Notes: generated by a model not told the origin, from the sequence alone. A stretch of DNA of 64,000 bases from SCBR16-9 sp964537975 (GCA_964537975.1 CAZIDP010000010.1:1-64000); one strand, 5' to 3'; shown: positions 46,829-56,100, counted from the first letter of the stretch. A program made the numbers and translations.

Positions 46829-47830
46829 ATGTATCCTCAGCGAAAGCACCTTTACATCAAATTAGAAGAAATGCGTAAGTCAAAAGTTCTAGTGTATGTT
46901 ACAGGTGATCGCCAACAACTAGAAACAAAAATCGGTGCAGATGTCTTTGATATTTTTACGCACCATCTTGATCAAATTTATAAGCATGAACGAATCTCAT
47001 TATATTTATATACACGTGGTGGAGATACATTAGCTGCTTGGAGCCTTGTCAATTTAATTCGTCAATTCACAGATTTTCTGGAAGTTATAGTACCATCCAA
47101 AGCGCTGAGTGCGGGAACATTAATGTCACTAGGCGCTAACTCCATAATCATGACCAAACAAGCAACACTTGGTCCGATAGATCCTTCAGTCAATACACCT
47201 TTAAATCCTCAAGTACCCGATGCGATTCCAAATGCTAGAATTCCAGTAAGTGTAGAAGATTTGAATGCATTCACTGAGTATTGTCAGCAAACGCTAGGTC
47301 AACATGCGAGCGAGAAAGAATTCATTTTGTTATTGTCCGAGAAAATACATCCCCTGGTATTAGGTAAAGCGTATCGTGCTAGAAGTCAGATTAGGATGCT
47401 GGCAAAAAGGCTGTTAAGTAATCAAAGTCATGCTCCAGATAAACTCGATAACTTGCTAAGTTTTCTTTGTAGCGAGTCAGGCAGCCACGATTATACTATC
47501 AACAGACGGGAAGCACACGATGAATTGGGGCTGCCAATCGAGAAACCAGACGATGCGCTATATAGAATAATAAAAGAGATATATGATGATATAGCTGGTG
47601 AATTAGAACTTTCAACCCCGTTTCAACCCAATAACATCCTGGCAAAACAAAACGCTGTTGAATATAATTTACCCAGAGCACTTGTTGAAAGTGTTGATGG
47701 TGGTTCGCATTGTTTTTGCAGTAAAGGTATACTGACAAAAACACAATTAAAAAATGATTCCGGTATACTCCAAAACGCAATATATGACAATCGCGTTTTT
47801 GAAGGATGGGAACAACAAAATGAGCATTAG
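46829..47830 (+). CDS. SDH-family Clp-fold serine protease
   Basis: This 333-residue protein starts after aaaagga. It shows the Clp/crotonase fold of the SDH proteinase (SppA-related) family. Visible features are an oxyanion-loop glycine pair in 'LYLYTRGGDTLAAWSLV' (residues 64-65), the nucleophile region 'VPSKALSAGTLMSLGANSI' with Ser94, and 'ATLGPIDPSVN'. No signal peptide or membrane helix is seen, so it is cytosolic. The C-terminal ~150 residues are mostly helical and hold the usual lysine-containing segment. It is the first of three overlapping genes, with an unknown protein and a Doc-type toxin, implying a shared function. Confidence 0.85.
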   Translation: MYPQRKHLYIKLEEMRKSKVLVYVTGDRQQLETKIGADVFDIFTHHLDQIYKHERISLYLYTRGGDTLAAWSLVNLIRQFTDFLEVIVPSKALSAGTLMSLGANSIIMTKQATLGPIDPSVNTPLNPQVPDAIPNARIPVSVEDLNAFTEYCQQTLGQHASEKEFILLLSEKIHPLVLGKAYRARSQIRMLAKRLLSNQSHAPDKLDNLLSFLCSESGSHDYTINRREAHDELGLPIEKPDDALYRIIKEIYDDIAGELELSTPFQPNNILAKQNAVEYNLPRALVESVDGGSHCFCSKGILTKTQLKNDSGILQNAIYDNRVFEGWEQQNEH

Positions 47831-48158
47831 AGAAGAGAAAAAACTACAAAATCCAAGCAATTTCAGCACTACCTCAGACGCTCAGATAGGGTCAAAATCC
47901 AGTACTGCTGATAATAATACTCATTCATCATATATCATGGAGCGCATTACCAGACTGGAAGGCCCAATTGCGATTATTGAGGACATCCATAGAACACATC
48001 AGGCAAAAGAAAACAAAGAGGTAAATACCTCTACACCAGAACAACATCAAATTTCCAAATTTTCATCTCACAGGCTTGACAGCAACAAGACATTAGATGA
48101 TGCCATATGTTACGTAATCAATAAGCGTTTTGAAGTGCTACAACAGCTTGCTGAATAA
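47820..48158 (+). CDS. Unknown 112-aa protein, possible Doc antitoxin
   Basis: The ATG at 47820 overlaps the protease stop by 11 bases, and the TAA overlaps the Doc ATG by one base (TAATG), so translation is coupled on both sides. The N-terminal ~80 residues are polar and low in hydrophobics, probably disordered. The C-terminal ~30 ('LDDAICYVINKRFEVLQQLAE') looks like an amphipathic helix. I do not recognise a family; it is not an obvious Phd, AbrB or ribbon-helix-helix protein. Its place just before a Doc toxin is where the antitoxin normally lies, which is the only functional hint. Confidence 0.7.
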   Translation: MSIREEKKLQNPSNFSTTSDAQIGSKSSTADNNTHSSYIMERITRLEGPIAIIEDIHRTHQAKENKEVNTSTPEQHQISKFSSHRLDSNKTLDDAICYVINKRFEVLQQLAE

Positions 48159-48559
48159 TGACTTCTGTCATCTATCTTACTGTAGAAGATATATTGAAAA
48201 TTTACCGACATTCAATGTTCAAGTTTGGTGGAGAGGCTGGTATTTTAGATAATAAGCTACTGGAGTCTGCTGTTGCCATGCCACAATCAACGTATGACGG
48301 TATAGAACTTCATATCGGTATATCTGAAAAGGCTGCTGCGTATCATTATCATTTATGCTCAAATCATCCATTCATTGACGGCAACAAGCGTATTGCTCTC
48401 GCCGCTGCAGAAGTTTTTTTACTCCTGAATGGTTATGAACTCGATGCAAGTGACAATGAAGTATTAAATCTTACGCTTGGTGTAGCAAATGGAGAACTTT
48501 CTAAAGCACAGGTCATTGCATTTTTCAAACAACATGTTATTGATAGAAATACTGATTAA
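48158..48559 (+). CDS. doc: Death-on-curing (Doc/Fic) family toxin
   Basis: This 133-residue protein carries the Doc version of the Fic motif, 'HPFIDGNKRIA' at residues 70-80, with the catalytic His and the anion-binding 'DGNKR'. N-terminal 'YLTVEDILKIYRHSM' and 'GILDNKLLESAVAMPQ' are standard for Doc. Doc of phage P1 phosphorylates EF-Tu and stops translation; by homology this protein should too. It overlaps the preceding gene by one base. No Phd-type antitoxin is evident; the 112-residue neighbour is the candidate partner. Confidence 0.92.
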   Translation: MTSVIYLTVEDILKIYRHSMFKFGGEAGILDNKLLESAVAMPQSTYDGIELHIGISEKAAAYHYHLCSNHPFIDGNKRIALAAAEVFLLLNGYELDASDNEVLNLTLGVANGELSKAQVIAFFKQHVIDRNTD

Positions 48560-48621
48560 ATCTGGAAATAACATGTAAATTAAAAATTCGACAGATCTGG
48601 TTAATAAGCTTATGTGCAAAA

Positions 48622-50742
48622 TCACTCCAATTCTATTCGTGGCATAACCCACAACGCCCAGTCATAAGTTAAGTCTTCGAGTTTATCGACTTGCAGGGTG
48701 ATTTTTACTTCATTACCGGCATAAGAGGTAAAATCAATTTCACGTTGAATAAAATCCAGGCTGGACTGCGCTGCTTCCCACAGTGTTTCATCATTTACCA
48801 GCACAGAGAATCCAACTCCGTCTTGTGTCTCTGCCATGAAACCAGTTTCAAAGCGCATGTAAAGTTTTTGATCTGGTGATATCTCCGGCAAATTCACCGT
48901 ATAATGGGCCTCCCCTACCCCTTCTGCCGGTGGATGGTGAAAAATGGCAGGCGCGAGCCAGCCAGCAGCAACGACAACATATTCAGGTCGGAAAGAGCCA
49001 AGTACTTCCTGATTCACCAACCGAGCGTCTAGCATGTTTTTATAAAAATCAAACACCATATCTTCGTTGTTATCCACAGGCGACGGTGTCAAATCGATGT
49101 CGTAGTTGGGTAATGCCTCATCCCAACTATCTATACCGATAACAGACAATGCAAACGCAAAGGCTTCATCCTGTTGCTCCGTGTCCGCATACTTGTATAC
49201 TTCCCAGATATGCTTCTTCTCATGGGCACGCGCGCCATGAGGGTCTTCCGGGTCCCACGTCCACAGCCCCAGATCGAGACCACCTTCATCCCGCATGGAA
49301 GTATGACGGTGCATGATGTGAGCCGCAATCTCTGGCATATGTTTGATTTTGTGATGCGCGTAGGCAAATGCTGCTGCTTGAATCTTTTGCCCATCTTCCG
49401 TATTGGGAGTATGAAACCCCTGCTCACCCAAAATGATTGTACGCTGCGCTCCCTCATACAGAAATTCGGGTTGATTCATCCATTTTACCAACACTTCCAG
49501 ATTCTTGTAGGTAATGCGTGGAGTATCAAATCGATGAGTAGCTGTGCGGTCCAACCAGAAACGTGGTTCAAAGAGATTCTCGGGGTAGGGATGGTGATTC
49601 AGATGCCAGGGGAAATTCCCTTCACGGTGTCCCCATTCATTAATTAACGTCAGCAATTCATCACCACGGGTTTCATGCAGTGGGTTGTTCGTGTGACCCC
49701 GCTTAGTCCAATGGTGTTCCATAGATACATATATTTTCAGGTCACCATGAAACTTTCTTGCTGCCAGGTCCGCGATTCGAAGAGCCCACACATATTCTTT
49801 GGCTACTTGCTCTGGAGATGCTTCTCCCATGTTGTGCCACACCCAGTGGCTTTGGATTTCATTGCCTATAACAATTCCAGAAATCAACCCATACTTGCGA
49901 TCAGGGCGGGTATATCTGTCAGCCATAAACTCGATAGCAGCGATGTAACAGCGCAGTCCTTCCTCATCCAACAGGTTGAAAGCACCATGCCGCATAGGTG
50001 TGTTCTCCAAATCTGTATTCGGATGAATCAACGGATTCCCCGGCTGTGCTTCCCGGGGGACATGTTGTATCAGTATGGGTGTGAAGTTGATACCGCCTTC
50101 ATACATATGCCTGTACCGTATATCCATCCAGCCACGAACATAGTCCATGTTGATGGGTATCGCATGACCGTCTACCTCCCAGGTGAACTCCGGGTCGGGG
50201 TTGTCCCAATCAATCAGCGCATTAATCAACACCCCTTCATCGGAATATTTCGTTCCGATGGCAATAGCATCATCAATATCAGTAATACAGGTGAGTCCTT
50301 TTTTGCTTTCAGGCCAAGGAATTTCAAAGTCGCGCTCAATAATTGCATCGATATCGGTCACATATCGGATATGCCCCATTGCATCACCGGTAGCCATGTC
50401 TATCATTTGAAATTTAGAATACAGTCGGTCGCGTTTACCATCAAATCGTGGTATATCAATTAAAAGTTCAGTGACATGCTCTGCAGCATCACCTTCCCAT
50501 ATGATTGGAAATACACTATCCGGACTGAATGTTTCATAAGGACGCAATTCTACTAACTGTACTTTTTTGTTGGAACCGATCATGCATTGAAATTGAAGTA
50601 CATCTGTCATCGCACTGATTTTTATGATGTAATCTCCTTCCGGTTCATCCAATATGCCATATACCTTTTCTGGTTGGAAAATTCCTGTAACCACCGAGAA
50701 CAAGACACAATATATAACCATTAATATGTACTTTCGCTGCAT
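48622..50742 (-). CDS. Secreted DUF5722 protein
   Basis: This 706-residue protein starts after ggggaaataac and has a signal peptide (residues ~4-29). Residues ~30-160 are a beta domain. Residues ~165-560 match DUF5722, a TIM-barrel-like family found mainly in Planctomycetes and relatives: 'TPILIQHVPREAQPGNPLIHP', 'GIVIGNEIQSHWVWHNMGEA' (Asn-Glu typical of clan-A glycosidases), 'YVSMEHHWT', 'NFPWHLNHHPYPENLFEPRF' and 'TIILGEQGFHT' with a second Glu. The two Glu residues suit a retaining glycosidase, though the activity is undescribed to my knowledge. A C-terminal beta domain (~570-706) may bind carbohydrate. It is convergent with the Doc cassette. Confidence 0.82.
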   Translation of the reverse strand: MQRKYILMVIYCVLFSVVTGIFQPEKVYGILDEPEGDYIIKISAMTDVLQFQCMIGSNKKVQLVELRPYETFSPDSVFPIIWEGDAAEHVTELLIDIPRFDGKRDRLYSKFQMIDMATGDAMGHIRYVTDIDAIIERDFEIPWPESKKGLTCITDIDDAIAIGTKYSDEGVLINALIDWDNPDPEFTWEVDGHAIPINMDYVRGWMDIRYRHMYEGGINFTPILIQHVPREAQPGNPLIHPNTDLENTPMRHGAFNLLDEEGLRCYIAAIEFMADRYTRPDRKYGLISGIVIGNEIQSHWVWHNMGEASPEQVAKEYVWALRIADLAARKFHGDLKIYVSMEHHWTKRGHTNNPLHETRGDELLTLINEWGHREGNFPWHLNHHPYPENLFEPRFWLDRTATHRFDTPRITYKNLEVLVKWMNQPEFLYEGAQRTIILGEQGFHTPNTEDGQKIQAAAFAYAHHKIKHMPEIAAHIMHRHTSMRDEGGLDLGLWTWDPEDPHGARAHEKKHIWEVYKYADTEQQDEAFAFALSVIGIDSWDEALPNYDIDLTPSPVDNNEDMVFDFYKNMLDARLVNQEVLGSFRPEYVVVAAGWLAPAIFHHPPAEGVGEAHYTVNLPEISPDQKLYMRFETGFMAETQDGVGFSVLVNDETLWEAAQSSLDFIQREIDFTSYAGNEVKITLQVDKLEDLTYDWALWVMPRIELE

Positions 50743-51135
50743 GTTATTTCCCCCCGCGTCAGTATAGTTTTGATTTTTACAACCAAGATTTACAGCACTG
50801 CACCGATGAGCAGCATGTTATTCAACATAGTTATTATTATGACAGGTAAAGGAGTATTGGGTTCAATCGATAATTGAAGCATATTCTGCATAAAATGGTC
50901 ATGATTAATACAATATCTTTGAACATTTCACGCAAAGCTACTCTACAACTTTGAAACTTAAATGTTTTGTTTGAAAGGATTGCCACGGGCAGTATACACT
51001 TCGCAATGCAATAAATGCAGAGTTCCTGGAATCAGAAAACCAAGGTGTTTTTCTCAGGGTAATCACAAATTATCCAGGTTTGAATAAAATACGGTGTAAC
51101 AAAATTCAGATAGCAGCTTCAAGAAAGGGTCTTTC
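50743..51135. other. Divergent intergenic region
   Basis: About 390 bases between the divergent DUF5722 and GH106-like genes. No gene or clear repeat seen; it must contain both promoters. Confidence 0.5.
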
Positions 51136-54100
51136 ATGAACGCCGACATTGTCAAATTGTTTCAATCACCTACAAATGCTTATCGGGCTAAACCGTTCTG
51201 GTCCTGGAATGGCCAATTGGAAAAAGATGAGCTGCTGCGGCAGGTACATGTCATCAAGGAAATGGGCTTTGGCGGTTATTTCATGCATTCTCGCACAGGC
51301 CTCGCGACAGAGTATCTGGGTAAGGAATGGTTTGATCTCATTAATGCCTGCGCGGATGAAGGTGAAAAACTGGGGTTAGAATCCTGGCTATATGATGAGG
51401 ATCGTTGGCCGAGCGGCACAGCAGGGGGCATGGTAACCAAAGACCACCAATTTCGTCTCAACTTTATCCGCTGTAGTGTAAAACCCGGTACTGATTTTCA
51501 ATGGAATGAAGCCATTTTTAAAGCGTATACCTGCGATATTGAGGGCATGAACTACACCAACCTGGAGGAAATTACTCGCGACATTCCAGTAGCCGATTTC
51601 GATTTTAAAGCGGTAATAAGTTTTTCTATCGAGCAAATGAAGGAATCCAGTTTTTATAATGGTGAAACCTATGCCGATCTGATGAATGCTGACACTACGG
51701 CACGATTCATTGAGATTACCCATGAAGTCTATAAAAGTGAATGCGAAGGGCGAATTGGCAAGAGCATTCTGGGCATTTTCACGGATGAACCACATCGTGG
51801 AGCCTTAATGGACGGTTTTTCCATGACGACTGATGAAGCACACTGGATAGCACCCTGGACAACCAAACTACCGGAGTACTTTCAAGACCGTTTTGGTTAC
51901 GACATTCTTGAAAAGTTGCCGGAAGTCTTTCTCTTTCCTGAAGGCCAGCGCATTTCACAGGTAAAATGGCATTATGTCGAATTGTTACAACAGTTATTTC
52001 TCGAAAACTGGGCCGAGCCATGCGACAAATGGTGTCGTGAAAACAATCTTATCCTGACCGGTCATATTTTACATGAAGACAGCCTTACAGCCCAGACTGC
52101 AATGTGCGGTTCTGTCATGCGTTATTATGAGCACATGGAATACCCCGGCATTGATCTTTTGACAGAAGGAAACCGGTGTTTCTGGGTGGCCAAGCAACTC
52201 CAATCGGCGGCAAGACAGGTCGGGCGGGAGTGGCTGCTTTCTGAACTCGATGGATGTACGGGGTGGCAAATGCCCTTTGAAGGCCATAAGGCCATCGGAG
52301 ACTGGCAGGCATTGTTCGGTATCAATCTCCGATGCCCACATCTGTCCTGGTATACCATGCAGGGTGAAGCCAAGCGCGATTTCCCGGCCAGCATCTTTCA
52401 CCAGTCTGCCTGGTGGCGAGAATATGAACACTTGGAAACCTATTATGCCCGAATCGCCGTACTGATGAATCAGGGCACACCCCAATGCGATGTGCTGGTA
52501 CTGAATCCCATTGAAAGCTTGTGGTGCCAGATTTACCCGGGCTGGTCTCGCTGGCTCAGTGCGCAACATGATGACATTCGCAAGATAGAAAAAAATTATG
52601 TGGACATGTTTCATTGCCTGATGGGAGCGCAAATTGACTTTGATTATGGTGATGAAGACATGCTGATGCGAATGGGCGGCCTGGACACGGAAACTGATAC
52701 ACCCCGATTACGATTGGGCAAGCAAAGCTACCGAGCTGTCGTGGTAAGTGGTATGGTAACCATCCGGTCAACCACACTGGAACTTCTTGAGGCGTTTGAA
52801 AAGGCGGGTGGAACAGTAATTTTCGCTGGCGAAGCCCCTGCATATGTCGACGCGTTAAAATCCAATCGGGCACTTGCATTACAAACGAGTGTTGAAAGTG
52901 TCGATGCACCTTCCGATGCCTTGGTATCGTTGTTGAAAACAAATACGCCACAATATATTGCCGCGTTGAAAAAAGATGGAACACACCAAAAAGATATTTT
53001 CACGCAATCCCGGAAAGAAGGCGAAAACACCATCGTCATGGCAATCAACACCAGCCGGGAAAACTGGCACCATGACACCATACTGCGTGTATTCACCGAC
53101 GGACATGTGCAGGAATGGGATTGTGTCTCTGGTGAACGTTTTGCTGTGAAAGCAATGCGGCATGAAGGGTATCTGGATATTCTGACCGACTTCCCACCTG
53201 TAGGTGAGAAGCTGTATGTCATCACCACTGATCTCGACACCGCTCTGCCTGTACGCACTCCGCATACAACGCCAGACTTGTTCCACATAGATGGTCCCTT
53301 TGATTACACCCTGGGTGAGCCAAATGTCTGTGTGCTGGACCGTGCCATGTATCGCATTGACGAGGGTGATTGGCAGGAAGAGCAGGAAATATTAAAAGTG
53401 GACCGGACAATACGTACCGCATTGGGCATGGACTTGCGTGGTGGTGAAATGGTACAACCCTGGTTTCGCAAGAAATTTCATCCCCCGTTGCAACCAAAGG
53501 CAAAACTGGCCCTCCGTTTTCAGTTCCATGTGGAATACCTGGAGGGCAATACCCATGAGCTGGTGCTGGAGAATCCCGAAAAATTTTCTATCCGTGTGAA
53601 TGGCCAGAAATTCACACACAACGATGTTACCGGTTGGTGGATAGATGTAGCCTTCAAGCGACTCACCCTGCCAGATGGCCTGTTGCGTGTTGGTGAGAAT
53701 CTGATTGAACTGGAAGCAGACTTCCACGAGCATGTGGACCTAGAATCGCTGTATCTCCTCGGCAATTTTGGTGTGCGCATTGACGATACAAAACGCACCT
53801 TGGTGCCTCTGCCAGAAAAAATAGCGGTAGGTAGCCTGGTTGAACAGAATCTACCCTTCTACTCCGGGCCAATAACATTAAAATTGAAACCTGAATCAAG
53901 CCTTGGCGAAAATGATCAGGCTATCTTGTCTATTCCAAAATTTCAGGCAGCCTGTCTGAAAGTAAAGGCTGAAGGTAAAGAACCCCAAATTATCGCATGG
54001 CAACCCTATGAAGCAGACATCACAGAGGCAGTCACTTCAGGTAAGTCTGTTGATTTGGAAATAGTCCTCACTCGGCGCAACCTTTTTGGGCCATTGCATC

Positions 54101-54237
54101 AAGTGCCGTTGGACACCCCAGGATACGGCCCAAACAACTTTATCACCGAAGGTGATAATTTCAGTGACAACTATATGCTATATCCAGCAGGTCTACTGGA
54201 ACGCCCTGAGATAAAGTTACGCAAATTTGCACCTTGA
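51136..54237 (+). CDS. Cytosolic GH106-like alpha-L-rhamnosidase-type glycoside hydrolase
   Basis: This 1033-residue protein has no signal peptide. It begins 'PFWSWNGQLEKDELLRQVHV' and continues 'MGFGGYFMHSRTGLATEYLG', 'LESWLYDEDRWPSGTAGGMV' and 'GIFTDEPHRGALM'. These mark the TIM barrel of the large 'glycosyl hydrolase' family related to GH106 rhamnosidases. Residues ~300-420 hold 'ELDGCTGWQMPFEGHKAIGDWQ' in pieces. Later domains ('ELLEAFEKAGGTVIFAGEAP') resemble the flavodoxin-like domain after the barrel, and a C-terminal galactose-binding-like region follows. Cytosolic location suggests it cleaves imported oligosaccharides. The aldolase gene follows behind a terminator-like hairpin. Confidence 0.78.
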   Translation: MNADIVKLFQSPTNAYRAKPFWSWNGQLEKDELLRQVHVIKEMGFGGYFMHSRTGLATEYLGKEWFDLINACADEGEKLGLESWLYDEDRWPSGTAGGMVTKDHQFRLNFIRCSVKPGTDFQWNEAIFKAYTCDIEGMNYTNLEEITRDIPVADFDFKAVISFSIEQMKESSFYNGETYADLMNADTTARFIEITHEVYKSECEGRIGKSILGIFTDEPHRGALMDGFSMTTDEAHWIAPWTTKLPEYFQDRFGYDILEKLPEVFLFPEGQRISQVKWHYVELLQQLFLENWAEPCDKWCRENNLILTGHILHEDSLTAQTAMCGSVMRYYEHMEYPGIDLLTEGNRCFWVAKQLQSAARQVGREWLLSELDGCTGWQMPFEGHKAIGDWQALFGINLRCPHLSWYTMQGEAKRDFPASIFHQSAWWREYEHLETYYARIAVLMNQGTPQCDVLVLNPIESLWCQIYPGWSRWLSAQHDDIRKIEKNYVDMFHCLMGAQIDFDYGDEDMLMRMGGLDTETDTPRLRLGKQSYRAVVVSGMVTIRSTTLELLEAFEKAGGTVIFAGEAPAYVDALKSNRALALQTSVESVDAPSDALVSLLKTNTPQYIAALKKDGTHQKDIFTQSRKEGENTIVMAINTSRENWHHDTILRVFTDGHVQEWDCVSGERFAVKAMRHEGYLDILTDFPPVGEKLYVITTDLDTALPVRTPHTTPDLFHIDGPFDYTLGEPNVCVLDRAMYRIDEGDWQEEQEILKVDRTIRTALGMDLRGGEMVQPWFRKKFHPPLQPKAKLALRFQFHVEYLEGNTHELVLENPEKFSIRVNGQKFTHNDVTGWWIDVAFKRLTLPDGLLRVGENLIELEADFHEHVDLESLYLLGNFGVRIDDTKRTLVPLPEKIAVGSLVEQNLPFYSGPITLKLKPESSLGENDQAILSIPKFQAACLKVKAEGKEPQIIAWQPYEADITEAVTSGKSVDLEIVLTRRNLFGPLHQVPLDTPGYGPNNFITEGDNFSDNYMLYPAGLLERPEIKLRKFAP

Positions 54238-54252
54238 TCCCTATTTTATAAG

Positions 54253-54313
54253 GCACATGATGGATACAGACCTACCCAATAGTAACTGCTGTTCATCATG
54301 TGCTCTATTATTT
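54253..54313 (+). terminator. Hairpin terminator
   Basis: gcacatgatg (54253-54262) and catcatgtgc (54294-54303) pair perfectly around a 31-nt loop and are followed by tctattattt, 16 bases after the GH106-like stop. Confidence 0.6.
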
Positions 54314-54443
54314 ATTCCAAGGCCGAATATATTTGATAAAATATTTTTACTACCCATTGCATTATGCTATAATCCAAGAAATCCCTAAACACCAAATTTT
54401 ATAATGCGACAGGGGGCATCGTCAGTTCTATACCCGGGGGTAG

Positions 54444-54453
54444 ATGCTATAAT
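54444..54453 (+). promoter_or_regulatory. Extended -10 promoter of the aldolase gene
   Basis: A consensus TATAAT at 54448-54453 with an extended -10 'atgc' (TGN) lies 39 bases before the aldolase start. The -35 region is poor, as expected for extended -10 promoters. Confidence 0.55.
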
Positions 54454-54491
54454 CTGTCGTGATGACTCACCAAGCTAAGGAGAACTTAACT

Positions 54492-55547
54492 ATGCCGCTT
54501 GTACCAATGCGTCAAATACTCGATGAAGCTGCCAAAGGCGGTTATGGCGTCGGCGCTTTTAACATCAATAACATGGAGCAAATCCAGGCGATTATGATGG
54601 CCGCGCAAGAAACCAAAAGTCCGGTTATCATGCAGGTCAGCCGTGGTGCATTGAAGTACTCAAATGACTTGTACTTGCGCCGGTTGGTAGATGCTGCCGT
54701 CGAATTGAATCCAGATATTCCCATTGCACTGCACTTGGATCATGGCAACAGCTTCGATACTTGTAAGCGTGCTATTGAATTGGGCTTCACCTCAGTCATG
54801 ATGGATGGCTCACTGGATGAAGATGGTAAGACACCCAACACCTATGAAAAGAATGTGGATGTCACCCGTCGCGTTGTCGAACTTGCCCGCCCACTGGGCG
54901 TAACAGTGGAAGGCGAATTGGGCTGCCTGGGTGGTATTGAAGACGGTCATGGTGCCGGTATTGCCGCGGATGACACGGAACACCTTACAGACCCGGCTGA
55001 AGCCGAAGATTTTGTTGCCAAGACCGGCGTCGACGCGCTGGCCGTTGCCATCGGTACCAGTCATGGTGCCTACAAATCATTGCGGAAAGACCCCAAAACT
55101 GGTGAAATGCTTCCTCCAGCATTGGCCATGGACCGGATTCATGAAATTCACAAACGTATGCCCCATTGCCACATGGTGATGCACGGTTCCAGCTCAGTAC
55201 CAAAAGAACTGGTCGACATCATCAACCAGTATGGTGGCAACATGCCCGGCACCTATGGTATCCCGGTCGATCAGATTCAAGATGGAATCAAGCATGGTGT
55301 GCGTAAAGTCAACGTTGACACCGATATGCGCTTGGCCATGACCGCGGCAATCCGCAAAGTCTATGCGGAACAACCAGAAAAGTTTGACCCACGTGATTAC
55401 CTTTCAAAAGCACGTGAAGCTGCTGCGGAAATGTACAAAGACCGTATGCTGGCATTTGGCCAGGCAGGGCACGCTGGCGATTTCAAGCCAATGACCCTGG
55501 AAGAGATGATTGAAATCTACAAAAGCGGCGAACAAATCAAAGCATAG
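54492..55547 (+). CDS. fba: Class II fructose-bisphosphate aldolase
   Basis: The ATG at 54492 is chosen because aaggaga lies 8 bases upstream; an in-frame ATG at 54459 is at the transcription start region. The 351-residue protein shows zinc-dependent aldolase motifs: 'GYGVGAFNINNMEQIQAIM', 'IPIALHLDHGNSFDTCKRAI' (Asp, His), 'FTSVMMDGS', 'VEGELGCLGGIEDG', 'VAIGTSHGAYK', 'MVMHGSSSVPKELVD' and 'GVRKVNVDTDMRLAMTAAIRK'. It splits fructose-1,6-bisphosphate in glycolysis and forms it in gluconeogenesis; the longer ketose-bisphosphate (CbbA-type) group fits best. A hairpin follows. Confidence 0.95.
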   Translation: MPLVPMRQILDEAAKGGYGVGAFNINNMEQIQAIMMAAQETKSPVIMQVSRGALKYSNDLYLRRLVDAAVELNPDIPIALHLDHGNSFDTCKRAIELGFTSVMMDGSLDEDGKTPNTYEKNVDVTRRVVELARPLGVTVEGELGCLGGIEDGHGAGIAADDTEHLTDPAEAEDFVAKTGVDALAVAIGTSHGAYKSLRKDPKTGEMLPPALAMDRIHEIHKRMPHCHMVMHGSSSVPKELVDIINQYGGNMPGTYGIPVDQIQDGIKHGVRKVNVDTDMRLAMTAAIRKVYAEQPEKFDPRDYLSKAREAAAEMYKDRMLAFGQAGHAGDFKPMTLEEMIEIYKSGEQIKA

Positions 55548-55585
55548 GCATCGATCTCGTTCTATTTATACTCAATCTTGAATTT

Positions 55586-55620
55586 CACCTCGGGCAGCTC
55601 ATGTCCGGGGTGATGTTTCA
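55586..55620 (+). terminator. Hairpin terminator of the aldolase gene
   Basis: cacctcgg (55586-55593) and ccggggtg (55605-55612) pair with one G-U and are followed by atgtttcag. The T tract is weak, but the position 38 bases after the stop fits. Confidence 0.55.
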
Positions 55621-55729
55621 GTAGAGTATATAGGCGCGGCATAGAACAATAAACGACTAACCCTTTCTCATTTTTTAGAATAAATACTGAAATCAAAATA
55701 GTCGACCAAAGTGACGATGTTATAAATAG

Positions 55730-55758
55730 TTGCAGTGTCTGACGAAAAATGGTTTAAT
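55730..55758 (+). promoter_or_regulatory. Sigma70-type promoter of the small peptide gene
   Basis: TTGCAG (55730-55735), a 17-base spacer and TTTAAT (55753-55758) lie 37 bases before the ATG of the 39-residue peptide gene. Confidence 0.6.
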
Positions 55759-55795
55759 AGTGCTTTCTTGGAGAACGACCAACGGAGCGAAGCAG

Positions 55796-55915
55796 ATGAA
55801 ACATATTAGAACGATTTCGACGGCCAGGGCGGATGCTTTCACCGATTTCTGGAATGCGATCTGGCGCGCTTGGCGCGATTTTCGATTTCAGAAAAAAAAT
55901 GAAATGGGCATTTAA
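55796..55915 (+). CDS. 39-aa Trp-rich peptide, candidate precursor peptide
   Basis: The ATG at 55796 is preceded by ggag with 8-base spacing; the frame ends with TAA at 55913-55915. The peptide begins 'MKHIRTISTARADAF', has an aromatic core 'FTDFWNAIWRAWRDFRF' (three Trp and four Phe in 17 residues) and ends 'QKKNEMGI'. Trp19, Trp23 and Trp26 would lie on one face of a helix, and Arg residues alternate. It has a dedicated promoter and a strong hairpin after it, and it precedes an operon of GNATs, a CPBP protease, an ABC exporter and a SPASM-like maturase. A modified-peptide precursor is the favoured reading; a small membrane-active peptide is the alternative. No family is recognised. Confidence 0.6.
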   Translation: MKHIRTISTARADAFTDFWNAIWRAWRDFRFQKKNEMGI

Positions 55916-55931
55916 GTCCCAGAATTTTTAT

Positions 55932-55985
55932 AGACCGGAACATGTGTGTTGAGCCTTAATCGGCAATGTTCCGGTCTTACTTTGT
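55932..55985 (+). terminator. Hairpin terminator/attenuator after the peptide gene
   Basis: agaccggaacat (55932-55943) and atgttccggtct (55966-55977) form a perfect 12-bp stem with a 22-nt loop, followed by tactttgt. It is 16 bases after the peptide stop and ~120 bases before the next gene. Such a hairpin between a precursor gene and its processing genes commonly makes the precursor more abundant. Confidence 0.75.
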
Positions 55986-56100
55986 ACATCATATTGTTTA
56001 TTTTATATTTTTTTCAATATGATATTATGCTTCATGCATTTCATGGTTTCACATCATTTCGTTGATGTGTGTCGAAATTCAGAACGATTGTTGTATCTGT

